Source: Candidatus Methylomirabilota bacterium (lineage in GTDB: Bacteria > Methylomirabilota > Methylomirabilia > Methylomirabilales > Methylomirabilaceae). Taken from it: a DNA stretch of 60,370 nt. Of the stretch, positions 1 to 7,260 are shown in pieces. Numbering within the stretch: the first letter of the stretch is position 1; every line of letters begins with the position of its first letter. Below the pieces are notes generated by a model. It was not told where the DNA came from and made no database searches. It worked only from the letters and a program-made list of their open reading frames with translations. The DNA is taken from NCBI GenBank assembly GCA_028870115.1, contig JAGWQH010000047.1:1-60370 (forward strand). The letters are read 5' to 3'. A program made the translations under genes and the position numbers.

Positions 1-376
<376 letters not shown>

Positions 377-449
377 TTGTGCGGTGGCTGTACGTGGATG
401 TATGATGACTTCAATGCTGATCTCATCATCATTAGGTGGAGGTGTGGTT

Positions 450-683
450 ATGGAATGGAAAGATCGAATCGTTACGGACCCTGGAGTCTGCGGCGGGCGC
501 CCGCGGCTCAAGGGTACCCGTCTGACCGTCGAGTTTCTTTTAGGCTTGAAGGCGGCGGGGTGGAGCGAGAAACAGATCCTCGACAACTACCCTCACATCA
601 CTCTGGAGGACCTACAGGCCGTGTTCGCGTACGCGCAGACGATCATCCAGGACGAGATATTCTTATCGGCTCCGGCGGCCTGA
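450..683 (+). CDS. DUF433 antitoxin
   Basis: A 77-residue DUF433 protein (VapB-like antitoxin family) with the typical order: a GRP motif, a KGTRLTVEFLL segment like a helix-turn-helix entry, and a tail reading ITLEDLQAVFAYA. The ATG at 450 is chosen because AGGTGGAGG precedes it; the frame is open further upstream but has no ribosome site there. It stops one base before the downstream toxin start, so the two are almost certainly co-transcribed and translationally coupled. It should neutralise the DUF5615 protein and repress the operon, as in known DUF433/DUF5615 pairs. It starts 74 bp after the last CRISPR repeat. Confidence 0.88.
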   Translation: MEWKDRIVTDPGVCGGRPRLKGTRLTVEFLLGLKAAGWSEKQILDNYPHITLEDLQAVFAYAQTIIQDEIFLSAPAA

Positions 684-684
684 C

Positions 685-1050
685 GTGCTACTGGCAGATG
701 AGAATGTTCCTGCTGCCACCATCGCCTGGCTCAGAGCCCAAGGCTATGATGTGCTGTCAATCCAGGAAGTCGCACCGGGGATCGCTGACGAGGCGGTACT
801 CGGTATGGGTGCTGCGGACTCCCGGATTTTACTCACCTTCGATCGGGATTACGGCGAACTGATCTTCCGGCACCGAAAGCCGCCACCGCGCTCAGTGATT
901 TATATCCGCATCTACCCGTCCACGGTGGACGAACTTAATGCTTTGCTCCTTCGACTGATTCGCGGTGATGCTGGAGTCGTGGATGGTCACATGATCGTTG
1001 TGAGCCAAGCGGGGATCAGGAAGCGTATGTTCCCGCACCCCATTGATTGA
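685..1050 (+). CDS. DUF5615 PIN-like toxin
   Basis: A 121-residue PIN-like protein of the DUF5615 family. The N-terminal LLADENVP supplies the first acidic residue (D5), and LLTFDRDYGEL in the middle carries the second acidic cluster. Family members are presumed metal-dependent RNases. The start is GTG at 685, one base after the antitoxin stop. The gene looks intact. The DUF433 gene is its antitoxin. A solitary CRISPR-like repeat follows 45 bp downstream. The nuclease role is inferred from the family; the pairing is seen in the sequence. Confidence 0.87.
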   Translation: MLLADENVPAATIAWLRAQGYDVLSIQEVAPGIADEAVLGMGAADSRILLTFDRDYGELIFRHRKPPPRSVIYIRIYPSTVDELNALLLRLIRGDAGVVDGHMIVVSQAGIRKRMFPHPID

Positions 1051-1094
1051 CATCTCCATGATCGTGCTTCTACCATTCAAACCTATCCGATAAA

Positions 1095-1127
1095 GTACTT
1101 CCCGCGCGCGGGGGCGTGGATTGAAAC
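1095..1127 (+). repeat. solitary CRISPR-like repeat 1
   Basis: A degenerate copy of the array repeat in the same orientation. The 3' part GGCGTGGATTGAAAC is intact. The stem is altered to CCCGCGCGCGGGGG, a change shared with the copy at 1742-1774. It directly abuts a 5'-truncated toxin gene. Confidence 0.85.
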
Positions 1128-1152
1128 ATCGACGCGGCCGCCACGCACCCAC

Positions 1153-1329
1153 ATGACTACCACGTGGGATCGCTGCCATGGACGGTGCATGGTCCTGTAT
1201 GATAACGAACGAGGCAAAGGGGATCATCGCCATTTCTGTGGGAAGGAAGCCCGCTATCACTTCCGGGATGTGGAGACGCTGGTTGCCCATTTTCAACGGG
1301 ATATCAACCGCGTCAGGAGGAGTTCATGA
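1153..1329 (+). pseudogene. 5'-truncated TumE-like toxin
   Basis: A 58-codon reading frame contains the conserved C-terminal block of the TumE toxin family: YDNERGKGDHRHF, followed by YHFRDVETLVAHFQRDI. Known TumE proteins are about 100 residues, so roughly the N-terminal half is missing. The reading frame runs upstream without a stop into the solitary CRISPR-like repeat at 1095-1127, so the truncation point lies at or near the repeat. The stop (1327-1329) overlaps the antitoxin ATG (1326) as ATGA, the coupling of an intact pair. Start 1153 is only the first in-frame ATG and need not be used. The family is recognised from memory of the motif. Confidence 0.68.
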
Positions 1330-1688
1330 GTCGTGGACAAATCAGGATTGGGGTCAAGGGTGAAGCCGCTATCAACCGGGAGTTTGTTGAGGCGTGGAAG
1401 CAGGCAGAACGAGGAGCGCTGAAAGAGCCGGAGGTCCACCTTTATTTCTTGAACGTGGCCACGTTACAGAGGGTCTTGTCGGACCGCCGCGTGGCGCTCT
1501 TGAAGGTCCTCCGCCAGATCGGGCCGTCCAGTATCCGCAATCTAGCCATGCAGGTCCAGCGCGACTACCGTAATGTGTACGACGACCTCCAATTGTTGCT
1601 CAAGGCCGGCCTGGTCGAGAAAGATGCCCGCAACCGCGTGATGGTGCCTTGGGACAAGATTCAGACCGAGATCGACCTGGCCGCATAG
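1326..1688 (+). CDS. TumA-like HTH antitoxin
   Basis: A 120-residue protein ending in a winged helix-turn-helix domain (about residues 58-115: the SSIRNLAMQVQRD recognition region, then LLLKAGLVEKD). This matches the TumA-type antitoxins found beside TumE. It overlaps the remnant toxin stop by four bases (ATGA). An AGGAGG sequence before the ATG serves as ribosome site. With the toxin truncated it may be an orphan regulator. A solitary CRISPR-like repeat follows 53 bp after the stop. Confidence 0.72.
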   Translation: MSRGQIRIGVKGEAAINREFVEAWKQAERGALKEPEVHLYFLNVATLQRVLSDRRVALLKVLRQIGPSSIRNLAMQVQRDYRNVYDDLQLLLKAGLVEKDARNRVMVPWDKIQTEIDLAA

Positions 1689-1741
1689 CGGCGACCTGTC
1701 GGCGTGGACCACACAGGCAGGCCCTCAGGTCTGGCGAAGGC

Positions 1742-1774
1742 GTGTGCCCCGCGCGCGGGGGCGTGGATTGAAAC
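1742..1774 (+). repeat. solitary CRISPR-like repeat 2
   Basis: This copy ends GGGGGCGTGGATTGAAAC, with the same altered stem CCCGCGCGCGGGGG as the copy at 1095-1127. The two share 27 bases and so form a variant pair. Orientation is that of the array. It sits between the TumA gene and the 171-bp repeat block. Confidence 0.87.
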
Positions 1775-1880
1775 CGGTGAGGAACGTTAGGAGCTTGAGG
1801 ATATCTGCGTCGATAGCGGGTCCTTCACGCGTTTGGTATACCCCCCCACCCGCACCCTCCCCCTCGATGGGGGGAGGGGA

Positions 1881-2052
1881 GCCAGCTCAGATGATCACAG
1901 TGGGCCACATCAAGTTGCAAACACCCGTTATTCCGCCTGCCTGTGCGTCTCCGCACGCAGACAGGTGCGTGACGCGCCTGCCTCGCACGTGATACGGGGG
2001 AATCCAGTCAGGCTCGCTGGATACCGGCTTTCGCCGGTATGACGAACTCGCG
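1881..2052 (+). repeat. 171-bp direct repeat, copy A (REP-like core)
   Basis: This block is nearly identical to 5805-5977 in the same orientation. It ends in the widespread palindromic core GGATACCGGCTTTCGCCGG followed by TATGACGAACTCG, which translates on the other strand as VIPAKAGIQ. It contains no gene. The stretch 1689-2263 otherwise holds only this block and CRISPR-like repeats. Confidence 0.9.
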
Positions 2053-2080
2053 GCCAGCAGCGGGGAATGAACCCCCTGTA

Positions 2081-2149
2081 GATTGAAACTGGCTCTGGGT
2101 CTGGATCGGGATCGCCGGTCGCCCCCCGCGCGGGCGCGTGGATTGAAAT
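2081..2149 (+). repeat. degenerate two-repeat CRISPR remnant (repeat 3)
   Basis: The copy at 2118-2149 differs from the array repeat at two of 32 positions (G6 to C and the last base to T). Only the 3' end GATTGAAAC of another copy survives at 2081-2089, separated from it by 28 bp. Together they look like a decayed repeat-spacer-repeat unit in array orientation, between the 171-bp repeat and the zeta-like toxin gene. Confidence 0.8.
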
Positions 2150-2263
2150 GGGCCGGGCATTGGATTCTCTCCGATTGCTATGATACGATCTCGTATGCGC
2201 ATAGTTAGTGGATCGAGAAAAGGCATTGAAACTCACCGACCTGCGCGTGCTGGTAAGATTGGC

Positions 2264-2793
2264 GTGAAAAACCCGACTTCTAAGCGTCCACAGTGCATCG
2301 TGATTGCCGGGCCGAATGGTGCGGGGAAGACCACGTTTGCTAGAGAGTTTCTGCCTCGCGAGGTGGACGTGATTCACTTTGTGAATGCCGACCTCATTGC
2401 CGGTGGACTGTCACCCCTTCGCCCGGAATTAGCGGCACGACAAGCGGGAAGACTGGTACTGTCTGAACTGGAGAGGCTGGCCAAGTCCCGTGAAGATTTC
2501 GCTTTTGAAGCACCTTAAGCGGACGGACCTATCTCAGGCTACTGAACCGATGGAGGGCCGTCGGGTATCGGATTGACATGGTGTTCCTCTGGCTCCCTTC
2601 GGTCCAGCTTGCGCTCCAGCGTATTGCTGCCCGTGTGCGGCAGGGAGGACACACCGTCCCACGCGCCGATGTAGTCCGGCGCTTTGATCGAAGTTGGACG
2701 AATTTTCGCGGCGCTTATCGACCGCTGGCAGATACTTGGGCTGTATATGACAATTCAGGGGAGGCTCCACGATTATTGGAGGAAGGTCCATGA
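2264..2793 (+). pseudogene. zeta-like toxin, frameshifted
   Basis: The first part (2264-2518) encodes a P-loop kinase start with GPNGAGKTT and a following INADLIA-like segment (VNADLIAGGLSP), typical of zeta-toxin kinases that phosphorylate UDP-N-acetylglucosamine. Near 2510 one base appears lost and the frame stops at TAA. Continuing in the next frame from about 2512 gives LSGRTYLRLL, YRIDMVFLWLP and RVRQGGHTVPRADVVRRF, the normal rest of the family, to 2793. The whole gene would be about 176 residues. It is either a true pseudogene or a sequencing error. The antitoxin-like small gene overlaps its end. Confidence 0.85.
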
Positions 2794-2948
2794 AGCCTGC
2801 GAATGGCACGGCGGAGACTGAGGCATTTGTGCGGGCGGTTGGACGCGCGCTGCGGCGGGCCGCCAAAGTGGCGCGGAAAACGGCACAGGTCCACCATACA
2901 CCTATCTATATTTGGCAAGACGGCAAAGTCGTAGCAAGGAAACCTTAA
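2790..2948 (+). CDS. small basic protein after zeta-like toxin, probable antitoxin
   Basis: A 52-residue protein starting at ATG 2790, four bases before the end of the toxin frame (ATGA overlap). A GGAGGAAGG ribosome site lies upstream. The middle is strongly basic (VGRALRRAAKVARKTA) and the end reads IYIWQDGKVVARKP. Small proteins of this kind commonly follow chromosomal zeta-like kinases and are presumed antitoxins. The assignment rests on position and overlap rather than a recognised domain. Confidence 0.62.
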   Translation: MKPANGTAETEAFVRAVGRALRRAAKVARKTAQVHHTPIYIWQDGKVVARKP

Positions 2949-3094
2949 GGTGAGAAAATAACCTGGGCCTGGCGCAGGTGAAGCCACCGCCGGCACAGAG
3001 GCTTGGCCCCCACCGCTGTTTCCGCGGCATTCGTACCGTGGCCTCATTGAAGCTCAAGATTCTATCGTTGACCCTCCCTTAGCCCTCCCCTGGA

Positions 3095-3123
3095 TCGCGC
3101 CCCGCGGGCGCGTGGATTGAAAC
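3095..3123 (+). repeat. solitary CRISPR-like repeat 4
   Basis: The copy starts TCGCGCCCCGCGGGCGCG and ends TGGATTGAAAC. It matches the array repeat except for loss of two bases (GC) in the loop. Array orientation, between the zeta module and the Doc/AbrB module. Confidence 0.88.
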
Positions 3124-3129
3124 TGCTGG

Positions 3130-3154
3130 AGGGGCACGTTGCAACGTGCCCCTA
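3130..3154. repeat. perfect palindrome
   Basis: AGGGGCACGTT, then GC, then AACGTGCCCCT is a perfect inverted repeat just after the CRISPR-like repeat. It belongs to a common class of dispersed bacterial palindromes. It lies between two genes whose 3' ends converge (2948 and 3196), so it could also act as a bidirectional RNA hairpin. Confidence 0.75.
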
Positions 3155-3195
3155 CTGACCGGCTACGTCCGCCCTGGAGTCGCGCCGGTGCGACG

Positions 3196-3582
3196 CTAAC
3201 GGTGGGAGTGTGTTTTGAGAAACGCGGCGATCGCGGCTTTGTTGAGTCGTCCCCGCGCAACCTCCAGAACGACCAGTTCGAAATCGGTTTCGGGGGCGGC
3301 AAGCGTCAGCCCGTTGAGCTTGAGGAATGTGAAAGCACCCATCGATCCGACGCGCTTGTTGCCATCGATAAATGGGTGGTTTTGTACGATATGGAATAGG
3401 TAGGCAGCGGCCATCTCGAAGAGATCAGCGTGCAGAAACTCGTTCCCAAAGCCGGCCTGAGGCATGGCAACAGCCGACTGCAACAGGCCCATATCGCGGA
3501 TGCCGGCGCTTCCGCCATACCGTTCGATCATGTCCCAATGGATCTCGATGACCTCATCAAGACTGAGGAAGACGGGCGCCAT
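3196..3582 (-). CDS. doc: Doc-type Fic-domain toxin
   Basis: A 128-residue Fic/Doc protein. Residues 69-77 read HPFIDGNKR, the complete catalytic Fic/Doc motif. Doc toxins inactivate EF-Tu by phosphorylation. The N-terminal FLSLDEVIEIHWDMIE and the central GLLQSAVAMPQ are family-typical. It lies three bases after the stop of an AbrB-type antitoxin gene on the same strand, so the pairing is Doc with an AbrB-fold partner rather than Phd. It looks intact. Confidence 0.93.
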   Translation of the reverse strand: MAPVFLSLDEVIEIHWDMIERYGGSAGIRDMGLLQSAVAMPQAGFGNEFLHADLFEMAAAYLFHIVQNHPFIDGNKRVGSMGAFTFLKLNGLTLAAPETDFELVVLEVARGRLNKAAIAAFLKTHSHR

Positions 3583-3585
3583 TCG

Positions 3586-3813
3586 CTAATCTGCCAAACG
3601 TTTGAGCATCTTTCCGTATTTCCGGTGTCCTTCCGCAAGTGCAGCGCGAAACCGTTTCTGTCTCTCCGGGTCCATTACCGGGGTGACGATCAGGCATTTC
3701 CCGTCGGTTGTTATCGATAGGGGAGTGTCGGCATTGATCTCAAGAAGGTCTAATACCCCACGATCGATCACAAGAGCCAAGCTATTGCCATGCTTGGTCA
3801 GGTGCTTCACCAT
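3586..3813 (-). CDS. AbrB/MazE-type antitoxin for Doc
   Basis: A 75-residue SpoVT-AbrB swapped-hairpin protein: VKHLTKHGNSLALVIDRGVL, then INADTPLSITTDG. The ATG at 3813 is chosen because GAGGAGGGA lies just upstream; an earlier in-frame ATG at 3831 has no such site. It precedes the doc gene by three bases. A near-consensus promoter with an overlapping palindrome lies upstream (3843-3879), consistent with autorepression by the antitoxin/toxin complex. Confidence 0.9.
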   Translation of the reverse strand: MVKHLTKHGNSLALVIDRGVLDLLEINADTPLSITTDGKCLIVTPVMDPERQKRFRAALAEGHRKYGKMLKRLAD

Positions 3814-3842
3814 GACGATCCCTCCTCTCATGATATCTTAAC

Positions 3843-3879
3843 GTACTAACAGTGTAGTACCATCCCTGTCCAGTGTCAA
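3843..3879 (-). promoter_or_regulatory. promoter and operator of the AbrB/doc operon
   Basis: On the minus strand TTGACA (3874-3879) is 17 bp from TACACT (3851-3856). The -10 box is inside the palindrome GTACTA-N6-TAGTAC (3843-3860), a position expected for an autoregulatory operator. Confidence 0.72.
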
Positions 3880-3948
3880 ATCGCTTGGTCAACTTGATTT
3901 GGCGACACGGTACAATAACCAGACTTCTACGTAGCCTTGTTATCAAGA

Positions 3949-3977
3949 GTCGCCCCCGCGGGGGGCGTGGATTAAAA
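3949..3977 (+). repeat. solitary CRISPR-like repeat 5
   Basis: Starts GTCGCCCCCGCGGGGGGCG and ends TGGATTAAAA. The stem is intact as a hairpin, with bases changed on both sides. Array orientation. It lies between the Doc/AbrB and VapC/AbrB modules. Confidence 0.8.
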
Positions 3978-4029
3978 GGGGTAGCAGTGTGAGGCGATGA
4001 TAAGCGACGAGTGAGGCGTGATGGTGCAG

Positions 4030-4437
4030 TTATCCGGCAAGCCAGCGGATCTTGATGAGATGCTCGACGGCCCGAAACTCCTGATCGCTGGTGAGGATGG
4101 TCGCGTTGATCCGCTGGGCCGTCGCCACACAGAAGGCATCGGCATACGAGACGGTGTACTCGCTTTTAATCTCGGCCGCTGCCCGTACCAAGGGGAGGTC
4201 CAGGGGTACCAGTTCCAGCGGTAACTGCTCCAGCCGACCCAGGGCTTCCTCCGCCTTGGCCGCTCCGACCCGGCGCTTGGCGACGTAGAAGAATTCTCCC
4301 CAGTTGATCCAATTGAGGAACGCCCGCGAGTTGGCCTTCTCCTGTTCGTAGAGGGCCGCTTGCACGCGCTGCCAGCCCGGTTCTTTGTGAAACAGCGCAA
4401 CGAGCGCGAAACTATCGAGCACGAACTTTTCGCTCAC
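4030..4437 (-). CDS. VapC-type PIN toxin
   Basis: A 135-residue PIN-domain RNase. The acidic metal-binding residues are visible as D8 (VLDSF), E48 (NWGEFF), D100 (SYADAF) and D118 (TSDQE). Such toxins cut tRNA or rRNA. It overlaps the upstream AbrB-type antitoxin gene by 26 bases, so they are coupled. It appears intact. The solitary CRISPR-like repeat lies 52 bp beyond its stop. Confidence 0.92.
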   Translation of the reverse strand: MSEKFVLDSFALVALFHKEPGWQRVQAALYEQEKANSRAFLNWINWGEFFYVAKRRVGAAKAEEALGRLEQLPLELVPLDLPLVRAAAEIKSEYTVSYADAFCVATAQRINATILTSDQEFRAVEHLIKIRWLAG

Positions 4438-4663
4438 GGCGGATTTCCTCCTGATGGTCGCGGCGGAGATCGGCCGTCAGCGAGAATGCCCCTTCGAGAA
4501 AACCCGTGGCGGCGGCGATTGGATCAGGCGGAACCGGTGAGAGGATCAGCCGCCCCGCTTCCTCGGCCAACTGGATCTTCGCGCCCGGCTTCAAGCCGAA
4601 CTTGCGGCGAAGCGCCTTGGGAATGAGAACCTGCCCCTTTTCAGAGAGGTGGGTAATGGGCAT
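4412..4663 (-). CDS. AbrB-type antitoxin of VapC
   Basis: An 83-residue AbrB-fold antitoxin: HLSEKGQVLIPKALRRKFGL at the N terminus, then GAKIQLAEEAGRLILSPV. A C-terminal tail of about 35 residues is rich in R, D and E and would bind the toxin. ATG 4663 is chosen because GGAGG is seven bases upstream and the AbrB domain begins there. The upstream DNA to 4720 is AT-rich with ATTGTATGCAAT, a likely operator region. The stretch 4664-4988 otherwise holds only this regulatory DNA and a degenerate CRISPR-like repeat. Confidence 0.9.
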   Translation of the reverse strand: MPITHLSEKGQVLIPKALRRKFGLKPGAKIQLAEEAGRLILSPVPPDPIAAATGFLEGAFSLTADLRRDHQEEIRRERKVRAR

Positions 4664-4818
4664 CGTAATTCCTCCATTCTTAAAAAATGCTAACATAATG
4701 ATATATTGTATGCAATCGCCTTCTTCTATTCCCCAAAAACCAGAGATGTCCGAACTGATATGTTTCGAGGTCTCGGAGCTGCAGCCCCAGTGTAGCGGCA
4801 ACCCCCCCAACTCCGCAG

Positions 4819-4846
4819 GTCGCCCCTCGCGCGGGCGCGTGGATTG
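4819..4846 (+). repeat. solitary CRISPR-like repeat 6
   Basis: GTCGCCCCTCGCGCGGGCGC followed by GTGGATTG. The last bases, GAAAC in the array, are replaced by GCTCC, so the handle is lost. Array orientation, between two VapC modules. This is the last copy I find in the window. Confidence 0.85.
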
Positions 4847-4988
4847 CTCCGTGTTCCTATTGCGTTGTCAATGCGAGGACTTCCCCTACCTGATGGTAAG
4901 GGGGCGCTTGACTTGACCTGGAGTCACTTTCTGAAGGCCGCCAGAGTGCCAGATCAGGCTGGGTTCGTCTTTGACATCGGTCGGGCGG

Positions 4989-5447
4989 TCAACACCAATC
5001 CTCGAGGCGAAAGCTGGCGGCGAACGGGTTGATGAATTGAATACCTTCCAATGTCCGGTTTGTGCTGAAGTCCTCGCTGAAGATGACGGGGATCTGATTC
5101 AATCGGGCGGTGGCCCAGATTTGCGCATCCCAAAAGGAAAGTTGGTGCGATTGGACGCCGCGTGCCGCCTCCAGCACAATCAGTCCCGTCACCTCCAGCA
5201 CGGGCCAGCTCAGCAGGTAGTGTTGGATCCTCTCGGTTGCCGCAGCCGCCCCTATTGGAACCGTCAGCTTACGGGTAAGCGTGACGAACAGCTCTCCCAG
5301 GACCTGGGTGCTGAGAACCCCTCGTTCCCGCATGGCCAGGACGTCCAGCACAGCCAAGGCTTGGCATTGCTTGGCCGGTTCCGAGCGGTCGTAGGCATAC
5401 GCCAGGACGTTGGTATCCACAAAGACCTCAGCGGTCATGGAGTCCAT
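4989..5447 (-). CDS. VapC-type PIN toxin
   Basis: A 152-residue PIN protein with D11 (VFVDTN), E52 (VLGELF), D107 (SFWDAQI) and D126 (SEDF), the full acidic set of a VapC RNase. It overlaps the upstream ribbon-helix-helix antitoxin gene by 20 bases. Gene and motifs look intact. It is only distantly similar to the other VapC proteins of the island, so the modules are not recent duplicates of each other. Confidence 0.92.
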   Translation of the reverse strand: MDSMTAEVFVDTNVLAYAYDRSEPAKQCQALAVLDVLAMRERGVLSTQVLGELFVTLTRKLTVPIGAAAATERIQHYLLSWPVLEVTGLIVLEAARGVQSHQLSFWDAQIWATARLNQIPVIFSEDFSTNRTLEGIQFINPFAASFRLEDWC

Positions 5448-5685
5448 CTCGCGTCCATGTTCGTTTGCCAGGGACGGCGCCGTCTCGGATCAACCGCTCG
5501 ATATAGGCTCGTTCCCGCTTCCAGACGGCTGGATCCAGGCGACGGGGGACAAGATGAGAGGCCTGCTGATCGACGGCGCGCCGGATGAGTTCCGCCTCGG
5601 ACAGACTCAGATCATGAGCGAGCTGTTTCAGGAGCTGAGCGTGACGGGGATCGAGATAGATCTGCTTGCGAATCTTCTGTGTCAT
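5428..5685 (-). CDS. ribbon-helix-helix antitoxin
   Basis: An 85-residue CopG/RHH-type antitoxin. KIRKQIYLDPRHAQLLKQLA forms the beta strand and first helix, and LSLSEAELIRRAVDQ the second helix. The C-terminal part binds VapC in such pairs. AGGAGGATGAATC precedes the ATG. Two direct ATATACAT copies, 12 bp apart, lie 18 bp upstream (5703-5722), as expected for RHH operators. Confidence 0.88.
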   Translation of the reverse strand: MTQKIRKQIYLDPRHAQLLKQLAHDLSLSEAELIRRAVDQQASHLVPRRLDPAVWKRERAYIERLIRDGAVPGKRTWTRDGLHDR

Positions 5686-5702
5686 GATTCATCCTCCTCC
5701 AC

Positions 5703-5722
5703 ATATACATTGCAATATACAT
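5703..5722 (-). promoter_or_regulatory. direct-repeat operator of RHH/VapC operon
   Basis: ATATACAT at 5703-5710 and again at 5715-5722, separated by TGCA, just upstream of the antitoxin ribosome site. RHH proteins bind direct repeats of about this length and spacing. Inferred from position and pattern. Confidence 0.55.
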
Positions 5723-5804
5723 CACTCGTGTTGACCGGACAAGAGAAAGTTGATGAAGGATGAGGCTGTGGAGCCAGGAGAACGGCCTGTTGCGGCGGAG
5801 GGAA

Positions 5805-5977
5805 GCCAACTCAGATGATCACAGTGAGCAACATCAAGTTGGCACACACACGTTATTCCGCCTGCCTGTGCGTCTCCGCACGCAGACAGGTGCGTGGCGA
5901 GCCTGCCTCGCACGTAATACGGGGGAATCCAGTCAGGCTCTCTGGATACCGGCTTTCGCCGGTATGACGAACTCGCG
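5805..5977 (+). repeat. 171-bp direct repeat, copy B
   Basis: Matches 1881-2052 in the same orientation with scattered substitutions, including the REP-like core at the end. It lies just downstream of the broken FitB-like toxin remnant (6010-6096). No gene is seen in 5686-6009. Confidence 0.9.
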
Positions 5978-6009
5978 ACGAACCCACCGGCTGCGATCGT
6001 GCCTCTTCG

Positions 6010-6096
6010 TCAGAGAGCTACAGGGAGTGAATGAGTTAGAAACGAGAGTGGACCCATGTTGACGCCGATACTGGCATCGACCACATAGGCGCTCAC
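6010..6096 (-). pseudogene. 3'-truncated FitB/VapC-like toxin remnant
   Basis: From GTG 6096 a 28-codon frame begins SAYVVDASIGVN, which matches the start of many PIN toxins (YVVDAS plus the first aspartate). It then diverges and stops at 6010. The normal 130 or so residues are missing, and copy B of the 171-bp repeat lies about 30 bp further on, so insertion or deletion at the repeat probably removed the gene. Its start overlaps the antitoxin stop as GTGA. Confidence 0.72.
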
Positions 6097-6326
6097 CGAT
6101 TGCGATCTTCTCGGATGAGCACTGCGCTGTCACTAAATCGGCGACCGGAGCGTTTGAAGCGGTTGAAGATGCGATCGATACGCTTCCACGCAGCGTCAGA
6201 GTCAGGCACTGCTTCCTCAAGGATCTTCTTCGCCTCGGCTTGCAGCGAGCGTTTGTGTTGGGCCGCTCGGCTCTTGAGTCGCTGCACGACTCGATCATCC
6301 AGATCACGGACCAGGAGTTGTGCCAT
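6093..6326 (-). CDS. FitA-type antitoxin
   Basis: A 77-residue ribbon-helix-helix protein: AQLLVRDLDDRVVQRLKSRA, then HKRSLQAEAKKILEEAV, typical of FitA/VapB-like antitoxins. ATG 6326 follows GGAGG closely; the longer upstream frame lacks a ribosome site. The partner toxin is a truncated remnant, so this is now effectively an orphan antitoxin. Confidence 0.88.
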   Translation of the reverse strand: MAQLLVRDLDDRVVQRLKSRAAQHKRSLQAEAKKILEEAVPDSDAAWKRIDRIFNRFKRSGRRFSDSAVLIREDRNR

Positions 6327-6366
6327 ACACCACCTCCTTATTTTCGAGCGAACGACCGCTAGCAAA

Positions 6367-6395
6367 ATGATAGCGCACGGCCTATGCCTGGTCAA
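6367..6395 (-). promoter_or_regulatory. promoter of fitA-like gene
   Basis: On the minus strand TTGACC (6390-6395) and TATCAT (6367-6372) are 17 bp apart, about 40 bp before the ATG. Confidence 0.55.
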
Positions 6396-6447
6396 GCCGC
6401 TTTTAGACGTTCTGGGATGACGGGTTGGCTAGGGGACTCCCATGGAT

Positions 6448-6486
6448 TTGACATCATGTGACCACACTGTTATATAATGAGGTCAC
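6448..6486 (+). promoter_or_regulatory. promoter and operator of phd/vapC
   Basis: TTGACA (6448-6453) is followed by TATATAAT (6471-6478), giving 17 or 19 bp spacing. GTGACC (6458-6463) and GGTCAC (6481-6486) form an inverted repeat around the -10 box, a likely autoregulatory site for the Phd protein. Confidence 0.65.
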
Positions 6487-6504
6487 GATAAAGGGGGTGA
6501 CGTC

Positions 6505-6792
6505 GTGGAAGGAGTGACGAAGCACACGAGAGTCAGCATACGGGAACTCAAGAGCAGGCTGAGCCACTACCTGCGGCTGGTCAAGGCCGGAGAGTCGGTA
6601 GAGATCGCCGAGCGGGGAACGCCGATAGGCCGGATCGTGCCGACGATCCTGCCGATTGAAGGCCGCATCGAAGCGCTGGCCCAGTCGGGCCTCGTGCTCT
6701 GGAATAAGCGCAAGCTTACACCCTTGGCGCCCGTGGCCCGGGTCCGAGGAAAGCACACCGTGGCCGATCTGCTGATTGAGGACCGCGAGTGA
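6505..6792 (+). CDS. Phd/YefM-type antitoxin
   Basis: A 95-residue Phd-family antitoxin. VSIRELKSRLSHYLRLVKAG followed by VEIAERGTPIGRIVP is the standard N-terminal DNA-binding domain, with a C-terminal toxin-binding tail. The start is GTG 6505, preceded by AAGGGGGTGA. The stop overlaps the PIN gene start as GTGA. Confidence 0.92.
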   Translation: MEGVTKHTRVSIRELKSRLSHYLRLVKAGESVEIAERGTPIGRIVPTILPIEGRIEALAQSGLVLWNKRKLTPLAPVARVRGKHTVADLLIEDRE

Positions 6793-7226
6793 TCGCCTAT
6801 CTCGACGCTAGCGCGCTTGTCAAGCGGTACGTGGCAGAGGCGGGTTCTGCGGAGGTTGGAGGGCTCATTGATCAGGCCGCGGTGGTCGGCACAGCGATCA
6901 TCAGCCGAGCGGAAGTGGCCGCAGCGATGGCCAAGGCCGTTCGCATGGCGCTGTTGACGCGCAAGGAAGGGGCCTCCGCGCTACAGCTTTTCAGCGCTGA
7001 GTGGGACAGTCTTGTTCGCCTCCAGATGACGGAGGTTCTGGTGTCCCGTGCCGCATCTCTTGCTTGGGACTATGGCCTGCGCGGCTACGATGCGGCTCAC
7101 TTGGCGTCCGCTCTGTTCTGGCAAGATATGCTGGGCGAGCCGGTTACGGTGGCGACCTATGACCGGCAACTCTGGAACGCCGCACAGGCGACCGGCCTGA
7201 TTGCATGGCCACGGCTACTTCCATAA
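6789..7226 (+). CDS. VapC-type PIN toxin
   Basis: A 145-residue PIN protein starting at GTG 6789 and coupled to the Phd gene. D6 (AYLDAS), E42 (SRAEVA), D101 (GYDAAHL) and D125 (TYDRQL) form the acidic site. A PIN toxin with a Phd-fold antitoxin is a common mixed pairing. This module closes the TA island. Intact. Confidence 0.93.
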   Translation: MIAYLDASALVKRYVAEAGSAEVGGLIDQAAVVGTAIISRAEVAAAMAKAVRMALLTRKEGASALQLFSAEWDSLVRLQMTEVLVSRAASLAWDYGLRGYDAAHLASALFWQDMLGEPVTVATYDRQLWNAAQATGLIAWPRLLP

Positions 7227-7260
7227 GCATCTTTCGGCCGATCGAGGGCCTCTATCATGT

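Noticed and set aside
2500-2520. TAA in the zeta-like gene as a recoded codon
   Set aside because: The rest of the protein continues in a different frame, so it is a frameshift, not a readthrough.
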